Assembly: GCA_037383845.1 (NCBI GenBank)
Contig: JARRON010000033.1
Coordinates: 1-64,000, forward strand
Length of the DNA: 64,000 nt
Direction: 5' to 3'
Source of the DNA: JARRON01 sp037383845
GTDB lineage: Bacteria; Pseudomonadota; Gammaproteobacteria; Steroidobacterales; XN24
Shown: in pieces, positions 1 to 8,797 of the stretch
How the letters are laid out: each line of letters opens with the position of its first letter
Numbering within the stretch: position 1 is the first letter of the stretch
Position numbers and translations under genes: made by a program
The notes under the pieces: generated by a model
What the model saw: only the letters and a program-made list of their open reading frames with translations
Databases searched by the model: none
What the model was told of the DNA's origin: nothing

Positions 1-18
1 AAAGCCGCCTGGGATACG

Positions 19-52
19 CTCCCTCACCCCGAACCCTCTCCCTGGAGGGAGA
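19..52. repeat. Short intergenic repeat-like motif
   Basis: The stretch reads as a CCTCACCCCGAACCCTCTCCC-like motif followed by its partial inverse, giving a CTCCCTGGAGGGAG hairpin. Very similar short motifs occur as dispersed intergenic repeats in many high-GC proteobacterial genomes. Only one copy is visible here, so calling it a repeat rests on resemblance. Confidence 0.35.
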
Positions 53-111
53 CGGGCTTATGGGCACGTGATGATCTCCCGGCGAGAGGAGCTGCCTGAA
101 CCAGGTGGGCG

Positions 112-294
112 CTACTCGATCTGCCCGGTCTCCATGCGCCTCTCGGACATCTTCTGGAACGCCTGGAGGTCCTGCTGGAGCTCGATGGAGCCGTGCCGGG
201 GTGCCTGGTCCCCGGCTTCATGTAGAGCTCTCTGAAGTTCGAGGGCCCTGGCTGGACCGGCGCCCGGCTGACCGGCCGAGGCCACCGGCGGCAT
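112..294 (-). pseudogene. Remnant of an HAO-like cytochrome C-terminus
   Basis: The last 30 or so codons of this 60-codon frame match the end of the octaheme cytochrome encoded at 1072-2466. Both read HG, then ELQQDL, then RM.T..IE before the stop, and the DNA of the two ends is visibly related. No heme-binding motif precedes it, and the sequence upstream does not resemble the cytochrome in any frame I could read. It is best explained as the degenerate 3' end of a duplicated hao-like gene. The intact gene lies on the same strand about 1 kb away. Confidence 0.6.
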
Positions 295-421
295 TCAAAC
301 CGGGCACGTTTCCCGCCACGGCTGACGCAGACATAGGCGGCGGCGTGTTGCAGTAGAATCCTGCGTCGTGGCCGCTGACTCGGGTCAGGGCCTGTTCGCT
401 TCACCTGGGATCATGCCGGCG

Positions 422-928
422 ATGTCGAGAATATCTGCTCTGACAATTCTGGTCACCGCGGTCGCATCGGTGCTGACGGCAGGCACGGCGATCGCCGATG
501 GCGGCGTCAGGGTCGAGCGGGAGCAGGGCGGAGACTTGTCGCTGAAGACATCGGGAAGCTCTGTCCGCGACGTCCTGATCGCGCTCAGCACGGAGCTGGG
601 CTTCGAGCTCCGGGTGCTGGGAGATTTCCCGCAGGGCACAGTGTCGTCCGATGCGCAGGGCACGGTCGAAGACATCCTCGACAGGGTACTCGACGGCGAG
701 AGCTTCATTGTCGAGCGATCGCCGGGCGCGGGGGAAGACGCCGGGCGGGTCAGCCGGGTGATTGTCCTGACCGGCGAGGGAGGGGCTGGATACATCCGGC
801 CGGCCACTACCCGGAATGCCGCCAGCGCGCCCGTCACCGAGACAGGTGAGCGGGTGTCGGCCTTCTTCGGAGGTGATGGCGGGGACGGCGATACCAGCGA
901 GCAGGCCGACGACTTCGAAGACGAGTGA
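422..928 (+). CDS. Exported protein with STN-like domain
   Basis: Protein of 168 residues starting with a signal peptide: a short basic start, a hydrophobic run of about 18 residues, and a cleavage-like A-I-A-D near residue 25. Residues about 35-90 follow the pattern of the STN (secretin and TonB short N-terminal) domain, with a β strand, then VRDVLIALSTELGF, and a second repeat ending in a 'DILDRVLDGESF' helix. The C-terminal third is acidic and low in complexity. STN domains are known from secretins, FecA-type receptors and their anti-sigma partners, but a free small STN protein has no assigned function. The frame opens at GTG 368 and has ATG codons at 413 and 422; the last gives the cleanest signal peptide. 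It stands alone between a cytochrome remnant and the convergent cytochrome gene. Confidence 0.75.
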   Translation: MSRISALTILVTAVASVLTAGTAIADGGVRVEREQGGDLSLKTSGSSVRDVLIALSTELGFELRVLGDFPQGTVSSDAQGTVEDILDRVLDGESFIVERSPGAGEDAGRVSRVIVLTGEGGAGYIRPATTRNAASAPVTETGERVSAFFGGDGGDGDTSEQADDFEDE

Positions 929-1071
929 GGACGACCCGCCGGGGAAATTTCGGCCCCGGCCTCCCCGCGACAAAGCACGGCGACCGGTCGCCACCTGGTT
1001 CCTTGGGGGCGACTGGCCGCCCGCCCGGCTGAAGCCGGCGGAGCTCCGATGCGTCTTGCTTGTCTGGCCCG

Positions 1072-2466
1072 CTACTCGATCTCCGCCGTCTGCATGCGCT
1101 GGTCGTAGATTTCCTCCAGCTCGTACAGGTCCTGCTGCAGCTCGAAGAAGCCGTGCCAGTGGGCATAGTCCGGCGCGCCCATGAGCGCGCCCTGCCGGGC
1201 GCGGCGGCCCTCGTGGTGCCACAGGTGATAGAAGGTGATCTGGAACCTGTCGGTCCAGGGATTCTCCTTCAGCAATCCCTTCGCCTCGAGCTCGTCGAGC
1301 ATCTTCTTGGCCGGATCGTAATAGCCCACGTTGTAAAGCTTCACGGCCTTGTCCGCCTGCTCGAAGTAGCTGTCGGTGTGCAGCTGGCTGTGGCAGGAGC
1401 TGCAGACCTGCTTCATCTTCTTGCGGCCCTCCGGCCCGTTGCCCAGCAGCGGGCTGATCGGGTCGTTGGAGTTACGCATCTCGGAGCGTTTCGCCCAGCC
1501 GTTCCAGTACAGCCGCTCGGTGACGTTGTGGGTCACCCTGAGCTCGCCGATACCGCTCATGTGGCAGGTGGCACAGGTCGGGCCGCGGTAATCGCCGGGC
1601 TCCCAGGCGCCGGGGGCCGTGTCCCAGGTCCAGTCGTCTCCCTCGGTGTTGTAGACGTGGCCGTGCTTGGAGTTCTCGAAGATCTCGATGTCCGGGTGGT
1701 CGGGCCCCAGGTGACAGGACGCGCACGCCCATGGCTTTCTGGCCTCGACGATGCTGAACTTGTGTCGGGTGTGGCAGGCCGCGCAGTTGCCGGTGCTGCC
1801 GTCGGGGTAGATGTTGCCCATGCCGGCGTTCGGCCAGGTTTCCTGGATCGGACGCCCGTCCGCGTCTAGCTCGATCTCCGTGCCGTGGCACTGCATGCAG
1901 CCGGTTTCCTTCGGCGCGTGCTTCAGCTCAGGAATGTCCCGGCCCTCGTGGGTCTCCACCAGGGCGTGCAGATTGTCCTTGGGGATGATCTGGTGGTAGG
2001 AGCGGAAATGGCCGCTCTCGCTGAACTGGCCCAGCTCCACCGGATGGCAGCGGGCGCAGGTGGACGGCGGCACGAGCACGGAAATGAAGACCTCCCGGTC
2101 GAGCATGGTCTTGTCGTACTCGTCCATGTCGAAGACGTCCTCGTGCCGGATGGCCATCGGGGACTCCTCCGGCACGCGGTGGCAGTCGATGCAGGATACC
2201 CCCACGTGTCCGTGGCGGCTGTCCATCCAGTCGCCCACGATCCCCGGGTTCACCTCCCGGTGGCAGGTGATGCAGTTCTTGCCCGCCTCCGTCAGGCCCC
2301 GCTCGACGGTGAGGGTTTTCACACCGCTCATGTCGCCGACCTGCTCGGTGGCAGCCTCCACGGCGGCGGACTGGGCGTCCGATGGGGTCTGCTGGCCCTC
2401 GTCCTGCCCGTGGGCGAAGCCCGGCAGCAGGAGCGCGGCGAACAAAAGGGCAATACGGATGTTCAT
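1072..2466 (-). CDS. haoA: Octaheme hydroxylamine oxidoreductase-family cytochrome c
   Basis: Secreted c-type cytochrome of 464 residues with a signal peptide ending at about residue 20. Eight CxxCH heme sites lie at residues 65, 92, 137, 190, 228, 248, 298 and 355. After the last heme comes the HAO-type segment W-H-H-E-G-R-R-A-R (about 416-424) and A-P-D-Y-A-H-W-H-G (431-439). Family members either oxidise hydroxylamine or, when paired with a NapC/NrfH-type quinol dehydrogenase as here, are proposed to reduce nitrite or hydroxylamine in the periplasm. The partner gene lies directly upstream and overlaps by ATGA, so translation is probably coupled. The frame is open to 2643, but the ATG at 2466 is the one followed by a signal peptide. 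Whether the P460 cross-linking tyrosine is present, which decides oxidation versus reduction, needs an alignment. Confidence 0.88.
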   Translation of the reverse strand: MNIRIALLFAALLLPGFAHGQDEGQQTPSDAQSAAVEAATEQVGDMSGVKTLTVERGLTEAGKNCITCHREVNPGIVGDWMDSRHGHVGVSCIDCHRVPEESPMAIRHEDVFDMDEYDKTMLDREVFISVLVPPSTCARCHPVELGQFSESGHFRSYHQIIPKDNLHALVETHEGRDIPELKHAPKETGCMQCHGTEIELDADGRPIQETWPNAGMGNIYPDGSTGNCAACHTRHKFSIVEARKPWACASCHLGPDHPDIEIFENSKHGHVYNTEGDDWTWDTAPGAWEPGDYRGPTCATCHMSGIGELRVTHNVTERLYWNGWAKRSEMRNSNDPISPLLGNGPEGRKKMKQVCSSCHSQLHTDSYFEQADKAVKLYNVGYYDPAKKMLDELEAKGLLKENPWTDRFQITFYHLWHHEGRRARQGALMGAPDYAHWHGFFELQQDLYELEEIYDQRMQTAEIE

Positions 2467-2972
2467 GGCTGATCTCCGTTTTCTGAATCTGGCAGATGCC
2501 GCGCGAGCGCATCGTGACCGACGCGCGGATGGCAGGAGACGCATTTGACGTCCGCTTCCTCGCCGAAATAGGCGCGGTGGGCGATGAATGCCGGCGCGCT
2601 GGGCGAAGTTGCACGCTCGAGGTCCTTGTGACATTTGAGGCATCCGGAATCGAAGACGAACAGCTCCCGGTGGGCGCGCTTCTCCTGCCAGTTGATCTCG
2701 TCCAGGTCATAGGTCAGCTGCGCCCAGACGTCGTGGATGCCGAACTGGGCCTTGCGCACCATGTAGACGAAGGCGTTCTCGTGGGGCACGTGGCAGTCGT
2801 TGCACTTGGCCTGGACGCCTTCCGGGCCGCCGCCGCCGTGCACGTCCTTGAGGTACGCCGCCACCATGGGCTGCATGGTGTGGCAGGTGCCGCAGAACTC
2901 CACGCCTGCGGTCTGCTCGACCATGGTCTCGGTCACGACCCAGGAGACGAATACGAACAGGGGGACCGCCAC
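2463..2972 (-). CDS. NapC/NirT/NrfH-type tetraheme cytochrome c, start uncertain
   Basis: Membrane-anchored tetraheme cytochrome that should take electrons from quinol and pass them to the HAO-family protein next to it. CxxCH sites lie at residues 27, 57, 111 and 144 of the 169-residue reading from GTG 2972. That start cuts into the membrane anchor. The same frame continues upstream without a stop to 3137 and encodes a basic stretch (RRRKKAELKGKHAKY) plus the rest of the hydrophobic helix, so the true start lies further up. No ATG, GTG or TTG exists there in frame. An ATG at 3103 in a neighbouring frame overlaps the TGA of an upstream frame as TGATG and would become the natural start if there were one frameshift between 3012 and 3103. 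The 3' end overlaps haoA by 4 bases. Confidence 0.8.
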   Translation of the reverse strand: MAVPLFVFVSWVVTETMVEQTAGVEFCGTCHTMQPMVAAYLKDVHGGGGPEGVQAKCNDCHVPHENAFVYMVRKAQFGIHDVWAQLTYDLDEINWQEKRAHRELFVFDSGCLKCHKDLERATSPSAPAFIAHRAYFGEEADVKCVSCHPRVGHDALARHLPDSENGDQP

Positions 2973-3102
2973 CAGGACGGCGAACGCGTACTTGGCGTGT
3001 TTTCCTTTCAGTTCGGCCTTCTTGCGCCTCGGATGTTTCCCGGCCGAATAGCGGCGCGCTGGCCGGGACTGCTCTGAGTCCCGTCGGCTCGTGCAACTTT
3101 CA

Positions 3103-3511
3103 TCAGACCGGCTGCCGGCCCCCGCCGGCCATGTCTCTCAGCACGGCGCGACGCTGCTTGCGCAGCCCGTCCAGCAACTCTGGCGCGAAGCTGGACTCGC
3201 GACGGGAGGGGAACCCGACGTCCGGCTCGGTGGTGTTCGGCAGCGCGTGTGACGACCAGAAGGAGACGACGGGCCTTCCACCTCGCGCACCTCGACGTCG
3301 TCGCTGTCCCGTATCGCCAGGACCATGGCCTGCCTGTGTCCGCGTCCGTCCCGAACCTTTGGTTCTCGACCTGCGGGCTCAATGGCTCCGCGTTCTCTCC
3401 ACGCCCCTGAGCGTAGTAGGCGGCTTCGCCGGTGCCGGTTGTGGAAAACCGAGAGGCGCCCGCAAGCCCGTGACCCGGGAGTCCGTGTGCCGGAGCCCGG
3501 GGAAGCGGCAC
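3103..3511 (-). pseudogene. Frameshifted gene upstream of the tetraheme cytochrome
   Basis: Protein-like sequence hops between three minus-strand frames. One frame (about 3420-3335) reads YYAQGRGENAEPLSPQVENQ, a second (about 3335-3275) reads QAMVLAIRDSDDVEVREVEG, and a third (about 3275-3103) contains VVSFWSSHALPNTTEPDVGF and then FAPELLDGLRKQRRAVLRDM before a TGA at 3105-3103. The stop overlaps an ATG as TGATG, as expected inside an operon with the cytochrome genes. Two frameshifts are needed to join the pieces, so this is either a decayed gene or a low-quality assembly stretch. I do not recognise the family. The 5' limit is approximate. Confidence 0.45.
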
Positions 3512-3618
3512 CGGAGCATCGCCCGCCCGGCGGCCGGGCCACGCTGCCCTGCCGGAGGGCCAGGGTGTTCCCGCGGGGGGCTTCGGCTATGCTGCCGCAT
3601 CCCCGCACGGAGATGTCC

Positions 3619-4281
3619 ATGCGCCGCTCTTTCGCCGCCTGCCTGCTCGCTCCGGCCGCCCTGCTCGCCGCAGCCTCCGCCACCGCCGCGGACGCATGGC
3701 GCAGCATCCCCTACGAGACGCTCCACAGGGCGCTCACCAGCGTGACGCCCCTCGAAGATGCGCAGTACATCCAGCTGGAGCAGAGGATCGCCGTGACGGC
3801 GCCGGGCATGACCCTGGACGACCTGCGGATGGTCATCGACGCCGACGGGGGCGAGATCGAGGTGCCGGTGGACTCCGCGGGAACGATGGACTTCCCCCTC
3901 AGCGAGGCGTTACTGGACGAGAACCCGCCGGTGCGGGTAAATGTCCCCGACGGCGGCCTGTCGCTGAACCTCTCCCTCGACACTACCGTGTCGCCGGCGG
4001 AGCGATTCTCCTACGGTCTGGTCGCGGACATGGCCGAGGAGTTCGACCGCTTCAGCGCGGAACAGGGACTCGTGGCGCGCATGATGGCGCCGGACGTGGC
4101 CGGCCTTCGGGTGGAATTCGCCGAAGGCCCGCGGGGCACCGCCAGGGTCGGTGACGAAGTGCTCGCCGCCGGCCCGGACGGGGTGTTGCTTGTTCCGCTG
4201 CGCGGGGACTGGGTCCGACAGCGCCCGGAGGTAGTGCTGTCGCGGATGCCCGCCCTGATGCGCCTGGCCTTCGAAGAATAG
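3619..4281 (+). CDS. Hypothetical exported protein
   Basis: Protein of 220 residues with a typical signal peptide (MRRSFAACLL, then an alanine-rich hydrophobic core ending A-T-A-A-D near residue 24). The mature part is acidic, without cysteine clusters or recognisable motifs. It looks like two β-rich halves, the first carrying an 'LSLNLSLDTTV' strand and the second centred on 'GLRVEFAEGPRGTARV'. The frame is open from 3325, but the part before 3613 reads like non-coding GC-rich DNA. The ATG at 3619 is preceded at good spacing by GGAG (3609-3612), while the ATG at 3613 sits directly on that GGAG. No family is recognised. It is divergent from the cytochrome operon. Confidence 0.7.
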   Translation: MRRSFAACLLAPAALLAAASATAADAWRSIPYETLHRALTSVTPLEDAQYIQLEQRIAVTAPGMTLDDLRMVIDADGGEIEVPVDSAGTMDFPLSEALLDENPPVRVNVPDGGLSLNLSLDTTVSPAERFSYGLVADMAEEFDRFSAEQGLVARMMAPDVAGLRVEFAEGPRGTARVGDEVLAAGPDGVLLVPLRGDWVRQRPEVVLSRMPALMRLAFEE

Positions 4282-4442
4282 GCCTGGCGGCCCGGCCGGA
4301 GACGTGTGCTGAACTTCCGGCCGACTCCGCGGGTCGGAGACTGGCGAAGAACGAAGTTGAGGCGCCTGATAGGCTTGGGCGCCACGGATCCGAAGCGAGG
4401 CCGCCTCAAGCGGCCCTTGGCCCAAACCCAGGAGAGACAATC

Positions 4443-4937
4443 GTGAAGGCAATCAAGACCCTGGCGTGCGCGGCGCTCGTCGCCCTGCCCAGCCTGGCCC
4501 TGGCGGCAGACGGCGTGATCCGCCTGTCCGAGCCTGTGGAGGCGACCGACGAGTACGAGGTATTCGGCTCGAAGTTCGACGCCAAAGGCAACCCCATGTC
4601 GCTGTCCACCGTCATCGCGAACGACGACGAGTACGCCGGCAAGGAAGTGCTGGTGGAAACGCGGGTCGCGAAGGTCTGCCAGAAGAAGGGCTGCTTTTTC
4701 ATCGCCCAGGACGGCGAAGCCGTGGCCCGGGTGAAGTTCAAGGACTACGGCTTCTTCGTGCCCACGGACACCGGCGGCAAGACCGTCACGCTGTTGGGCA
4801 CCTTCAGCAAGACCATGGTCCCGGAGGACCGGGCGAAGCACTACGCCGAGGACACCGGCGACGATCCGGCGAAGATCTCCGGCCCCCAGGCCGAGTACGC
4901 CATCGTGGCGACCTCGGTGAAGATTCCGAAAACGTAG
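4443..4937 (+). CDS. DUF4920 domain-containing periplasmic protein
   Basis: Protein of 164 residues with a signal peptide cleaved after A-L-A-A (about residue 22), so probably periplasmic. The body has the DUF4920 pattern: an OB-fold-like strand 'GKEVLVETRVAKVCQKKGCF', with two cysteines six residues apart, then FVPTDTGGKTVTLLGTF and a C-terminal acidic helix and strand. The C-x5-C pair could bind metal or form a disulfide. The function of the family is not established. GTG at 4443 is supported by an AGGAGAG Shine-Dalgarno just upstream (about 4430-4437). It appears monocistronic. Confidence 0.85.
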   Translation: MKAIKTLACAALVALPSLALAADGVIRLSEPVEATDEYEVFGSKFDAKGNPMSLSTVIANDDEYAGKEVLVETRVAKVCQKKGCFFIAQDGEAVARVKFKDYGFFVPTDTGGKTVTLLGTFSKTMVPEDRAKHYAEDTGDDPAKISGPQAEYAIVATSVKIPKT

Positions 4938-5002
4938 GTTCGGGGCGCGCACAGGTCACGGGCCTCTGGCGGGGCCCGGACCCGGCGCAAGGTTTGCAGC
5001 AG

Positions 5003-5028
5003 GGGACAGCTTCGAAAGGGGCTGTCCC
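5003..5028. repeat. Small hairpin (8-bp inverted repeat)
   Basis: GGGACAGC at 5003-5010 and GCTGTCCC at 5021-5028 form a perfect 8-bp stem around a 10-base loop, followed by a weak T-rich tail (TTTCTGTTT). It could end transcription of the DUF4920 gene, 65 bases upstream. The GGGGACAG wording also resembles REP-type dispersed repeats. The rest of the 290-base gap (4938-5231) shows nothing else. Confidence 0.45.
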
Positions 5029-5231
5029 TTTCTGTTTCCGACGGTCTGGCCGCTCCGGGACTGGCACGCCACGCCGCCCTTCTGCGCGGCGGCGGGCGCG
5101 TGGAGTGACGGAGCAACAGGCACGCCGAACGCCGAGACGGCGCTCGTGGTGTGATGGGTATCTTCGCCCGGCGGCTCTCGGACAGTCGGGCGGGACGACG
5201 GTTCCCGCCTGGCGACTCGCCCGGCCTGCGG

Positions 5232-5507
5232 TCAGGCAGACTTCTTGCGGCTCGGGGTCAGGTGGACGCGCCCGGTCTTGCCGGAGCGGCGGAGGTTCAT
5301 CTGCTCGACGACCTCCTCCAGCGCGGCGGTCACGCTCTTCAGGGTGCCCTGGCGGTGGCCCACAACGGCGTTGGCCCCGCTGCCACGGCTGATGACGTAG
5401 CGGTACCACTCGCCGCTCATCCCCTCGGGAGGCGGCACTTTCTTGGTGGACTCGATGCGGAAAGGCGCGTCTGGGGCGACCTCGGGGGTCTTGGTCTGAG
5501 TAGCCAT
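5232..5507 (-). CDS. Small conserved-looking hypothetical protein
   Basis: Protein of 91 residues, basic at its C-terminus (LTPSRKKSA), with no signal peptide, membrane segment or cysteines. The centre holds 'EWYRYVISRGSGANAVVGHRQGT' followed by a short helix (KSVTAALEEVVEQMNLR), which looks like a compact α/β nucleic-acid-binding or DUF-type fold. The ATG at 5507 starts the sensible protein (MATQTKTPEV...); the open frame to 5720 reads as non-coding. I do not recognise the family. The upstream gene on the same strand ends only about 150 bases away, so co-transcription with the patatin gene is possible. Confidence 0.7.
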   Translation of the reverse strand: MATQTKTPEVAPDAPFRIESTKKVPPPEGMSGEWYRYVISRGSGANAVVGHRQGTLKSVTAALEEVVEQMNLRRSGKTGRVHLTPSRKKSA

Positions 5508-5656
5508 CGGAACAGGATACCCCGAAAACCGCCATTTCCCGCCGAAATGGCCGTAACTCACTGAGTCTCTGACGCCAGAGGCCGAAAATGCCCGCGTTTT
5601 CCCGGCCAGTTGCGCGAAATTTCGCGAAATTCGCGTGTCGATACCGGCCCGCCAGA

Positions 5657-7915
5657 TCAGCGGAAAATACCCCGATCCAGGATGATCCCGCGGGTCACCG
5701 GCCGCCCCACGGCCAGCCACAGGCTCCAGGAATCCGTGCTGGCCCTGCCGACGCCGACCGACAGCGGTCCCGCCAGGGTGCGGCCCGCCAGGAACACCGA
5801 GGCGCCGTAGATGTCCTTGTCCGCCGCCCCGTCAATTCTGTTGCTGATCCCGCCGGCCTGCAGCCGGGTGCCAAGGTACAGGGCATCGCCACGCAGGGAG
5901 ATCAGCTCCCGGATCCGCCACAGGTAGCTGGTGCCGACGGTCCAGTAGCCGTCGCCCCGGATCTGGCCGAGCTCGAGCCCGGGGAAACTGGAAGGCCCGC
6001 CGAAGGCGAAAGCACGGTCGAAGGGCAGCTCGCTGCCCAGGGCGGAACCGGCCGCTCCGGTCACCCACAGCACGTCGCGCGCGAACAGGGGAACGTTGAG
6101 CCCGACGCCGAGTTCGGCGCGCTCCCAGTCCCGGTCGCCGCCCAGGGCGCCATCGCTGGCGACGTATTCCAGAGCCACGGCCAGGCCCTCTGTCGGGCTG
6201 AACCGGGTGTCCCGGGAGTCGTAGACCGCGCGGAAGACGGGGCCTGCGTCGTCGGCTTCGACCTCCGGGAACACCTCCGGCCCGGTATCCACGTCCACGT
6301 TGCGGCGGGCGAAGCGGTAGCCGATCCTGGCCTGGAGATAGCGGCTGAGATTCACGCCCAGTTCCAGCCCGCCTCCCAGGTCGGAAAACCGGTAGCGGGC
6401 GACCCGCTCATCGCCCCTGTAGATGGCCTCGTCCGACATGCCGGCGAAAAGCCGCGGCTGGAAAAAGTAGCGCTGCGCGACGTCGAAAGGCAGGTACACG
6501 GAGGTGCTGGCGCCTGCGTCCCGCCCGAGGAGGAGGTCGCTCCGCCACTCGGCGCCGCGGTCGTTCATCCACGTGCGCCGGTGCTCGGCGTAGAGAGCAA
6601 AACCCCAGTCCCCGCTGACGGTGCTGTAGCCGCCCAGGTCAAAGCGTACGTAATCCGGGCCGATGGACTTCTCCCGGGGCATCCAGACCAGGCGCGTGGC
6701 CGCCGGCTCCCCCTCGAGCCGGTAGCCCACCGACTCGATGTCCCGCAGCGCGCTCATGGCCCGCGCTTCGCGGCTGAGCACCTCGGTGTCCACGACGTCC
6801 CCGGGACGGATGGTGGCGTAATGCCGGAGGTAGTCCTCGTTGACCCGTTCCAGGCCCTCGTAGACGATCTCTGCCACCCGCACCTCCACGTCCTGCTCGG
6901 AGGTCACCCGCGCCCGCCAGGCCGCGTAGTCCGCGGGTTCCACGGCAAGCGCCGCCAGCTGGTGAGAGGCGCGCCGGGCAGCGGCTGCCCCCATGGGCAC
7001 GGCCTCCGCTATCCGGTCGAATTCCGCAGTGCCGATATCCCCCACCGGCACGTCGATGCGCACATCGTCGGCGGCGAGTGTGTCCAGCTGCACCTTCTCG
7101 TTGACGGAGAACATGACGTCCGTGCTGCGGGACAGGAGCTGAGCCGCCGACTGCAGGTCCTCCGGACGCGGCGGGTCCTCCACCAGGTTCACGACGATCA
7201 CCACGTCGGCGCACAGCTGCCGGGCCACGTCCACCGGGATGTTCCGCACCATGCCTCCGTCGGCCAGGATCCGGTCGCCGGAGATCACGGGCGAGAAGGC
7301 GCCGGGGATGGCCATGCTGGCGCGCAGGGCCGTGGCCAGGTCGCCTTCCTTCAGGACCACCATCTCGCCGCTCACCATGTCGGTGGCCACGGCACGGAAG
7401 GGGATGGGAAGCCTGTCGAAGTCGGGCTGGCGACGGGCGGCTGCCACGTACTCCCGGAGCAGGTTCTCGATGTCGTTGGTGTCGACGAGGCCGCTCTCCA
7501 GGCGCAGCCGCCAGTCCCGGATGCCGGCCTCGATGCGGTTGGAGTAAATGACGCCTTGCTGCTTCTGCTCGATGGGCTCCAGGTCCCGCTCCCCTGCGCC
7601 GCCCACGACCGCCCTCCAGTCGATGCCAAGCACGAACTCCTCCATGTCCGAGGGGGTCAGCCCGGCGGCGTAGCCGCCCCCCACCAGTGCCCCCACGCTG
7701 GTCCCGGCCACGCAGTCCACCGGCACGTGCAGCTCCTCCAGCACCTTCAGCACGCCGATGTGGGCGCCGCCCTTGGCGCCACCGCCCGCGAGCACCAGCC
7801 CGACCCGCGGCCGGTCGGCGTCTCCACGAGAAACAAGTGCTGCCTGCGCCCCGGTAGCGGCGCAACAAAGGCAGGCGACCCAGACGGCAACTGCCGGTCT
7901 CTGTCCCAGGATCAT
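5657..7915 (-). CDS. Patatin-like phospholipase with POTRA and Omp85-type barrel (PlpD-like)
   Basis: Protein of 752 residues in three parts: a signal peptide (about 1-26); a patatin domain (about 38-330) with the oxyanion loop GGGAKG, the nucleophile elbow G-T-S-V-G and the catalytic Asp in A-D-G-G-M; then a POTRA-like segment and a C-terminal 16-strand-type β-barrel. This is the architecture of PlpD, the model type Vd secretion protein, in which the barrel carries the lipase across the outer membrane. In Pseudomonas PlpD the lipase is released; whether it is here cannot be told. ATG 7915 gives a good signal peptide, and the open frame upstream to 8158 lacks coding character. It is divergent from the PEBP gene. 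Confidence 0.9.
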   Translation of the reverse strand: MILGQRPAVAVWVACLCCAATGAQAALVSRGDADRPRVGLVLAGGGAKGGAHIGVLKVLEELHVPVDCVAGTSVGALVGGGYAAGLTPSDMEEFVLGIDWRAVVGGAGERDLEPIEQKQQGVIYSNRIEAGIRDWRLRLESGLVDTNDIENLLREYVAAARRQPDFDRLPIPFRAVATDMVSGEMVVLKEGDLATALRASMAIPGAFSPVISGDRILADGGMVRNIPVDVARQLCADVVIVVNLVEDPPRPEDLQSAAQLLSRSTDVMFSVNEKVQLDTLAADDVRIDVPVGDIGTAEFDRIAEAVPMGAAAARRASHQLAALAVEPADYAAWRARVTSEQDVEVRVAEIVYEGLERVNEDYLRHYATIRPGDVVDTEVLSREARAMSALRDIESVGYRLEGEPAATRLVWMPREKSIGPDYVRFDLGGYSTVSGDWGFALYAEHRRTWMNDRGAEWRSDLLLGRDAGASTSVYLPFDVAQRYFFQPRLFAGMSDEAIYRGDERVARYRFSDLGGGLELGVNLSRYLQARIGYRFARRNVDVDTGPEVFPEVEADDAGPVFRAVYDSRDTRFSPTEGLAVALEYVASDGALGGDRDWERAELGVGLNVPLFARDVLWVTGAAGSALGSELPFDRAFAFGGPSSFPGLELGQIRGDGYWTVGTSYLWRIRELISLRGDALYLGTRLQAGGISNRIDGAADKDIYGASVFLAGRTLAGPLSVGVGRASTDSWSLWLAVGRPVTRGIILDRGIFR

Positions 7916-8127
7916 TCGGTCATCTCCGTGACGTGGAGGGCGCGGCTCGCAGCAACGGAAGCTTTGAAGCCCGGGGTCATTCTGCCACCGCGGGGCTGCC
8001 GGGTTCCGGGGCCCGGACAGGACGCGGCATCGCCGTGCCTCTCGCCCCTGTAGGCGTCGCCGCTCCGGCCTATAGTTGGAGAAGGCAATTTCCGGCGAGG
8101 ACAACACTGCCGCCGGCAGGTAACACC

Positions 8128-8688
8128 GTGACCACGGCGATCGCCTTTTTTCCTGCACTGTTGCTCGCCGTCGCCGGGTGGCCGACAGCGGCCCGGGCCC
8201 AGGAGGCCGACATGAACCTGTCCCTGACCAGCGCCGCCTTTGCGGCCCAAGGACCCATCCCCAAGGAGCACACCTGCGAGGGCGCGGACATCTCTCCGCC
8301 TCTCACCTGGGCCGGCGTGCCCGAAGGCACCCGGAGCCTGGCGCTCATCATCGACGACCCGGACGCGCCGGACCCCGCGGCGCCGCGGATGACGTGGGTC
8401 CACTGGGTCGTCTACGACATCCCCCCGTCTGCCGACGGTCTTGCCGAGGATGCGGACCGGGCGGGCCTGCCCGCCGGGGCCAGGGAAGGACTCAACGACT
8501 GGAAACGCGTGGGCTACGGGGGGCCCTGCCCGCCCGTCGGCCGCCATCGCTACTTCCACAAGCTTTATGCCCTGGACGTGGAGCTCGGCGAACTGGGCCG
8601 GCCCACGGCGGAAACACTTCAGCGGGCCATGAAGGGGCACGTCCTGGCGGGGACGGAACTGGTGGGCACTTACGCCAAGGGCCAGTAG
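8128..8688 (+). CDS. YbhB/YbcL-type PEBP (Raf kinase inhibitor-like) protein, exported
   Basis: Protein of 186 residues with a signal peptide ending R-A-Q-E-A (about residue 25) followed by a complete bacterial phosphatidylethanolamine-binding protein fold. Visible landmarks are 'CEGADISPPLTW', 'SLALIIDDPDAPD', 'WVHWVVYDIP', the ligand-pocket GYGGPCPPVGRHRY stretch and the C-terminal 'KGHVLAGTELVGTY'. Bacterial homologues such as E. coli YbcL are periplasmic and of unclear biochemical role. GTG 8128 gives the signal peptide; no ATG fits better. It converges on ppdK. Confidence 0.87.
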   Translation: MTTAIAFFPALLLAVAGWPTAARAQEADMNLSLTSAAFAAQGPIPKEHTCEGADISPPLTWAGVPEGTRSLALIIDDPDAPDPAAPRMTWVHWVVYDIPPSADGLAEDADRAGLPAGAREGLNDWKRVGYGGPCPPVGRHRYFHKLYALDVELGELGRPTAETLQRAMKGHVLAGTELVGTYAKGQ

Positions 8689-8797
8689 GCGCGCCGGCGC
8701 GCGCAGAGGCGGTCCCCGGGGGGGACATCGCCCCGGGGCTGTGGTGACGCCGGGGTGCGCCCCGGCACGGGCGACTGTGCCGGCCGGGGCGGAAGCG

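Noticed and set aside
5588..8053. Long + strand open frame (821 codons) opposite the patatin gene
   Set aside because: It is the antisense of a clearly coding gene in GC-rich DNA; its translation is His/Gly/Val-rich without motifs.
8689..8797. Hairpins (CCCCGGGG-type) between the PEBP and ppdK genes as terminators
   Set aside because: Several GC-rich inverted repeats are possible but none is followed by a T tract, so I could not single one out.
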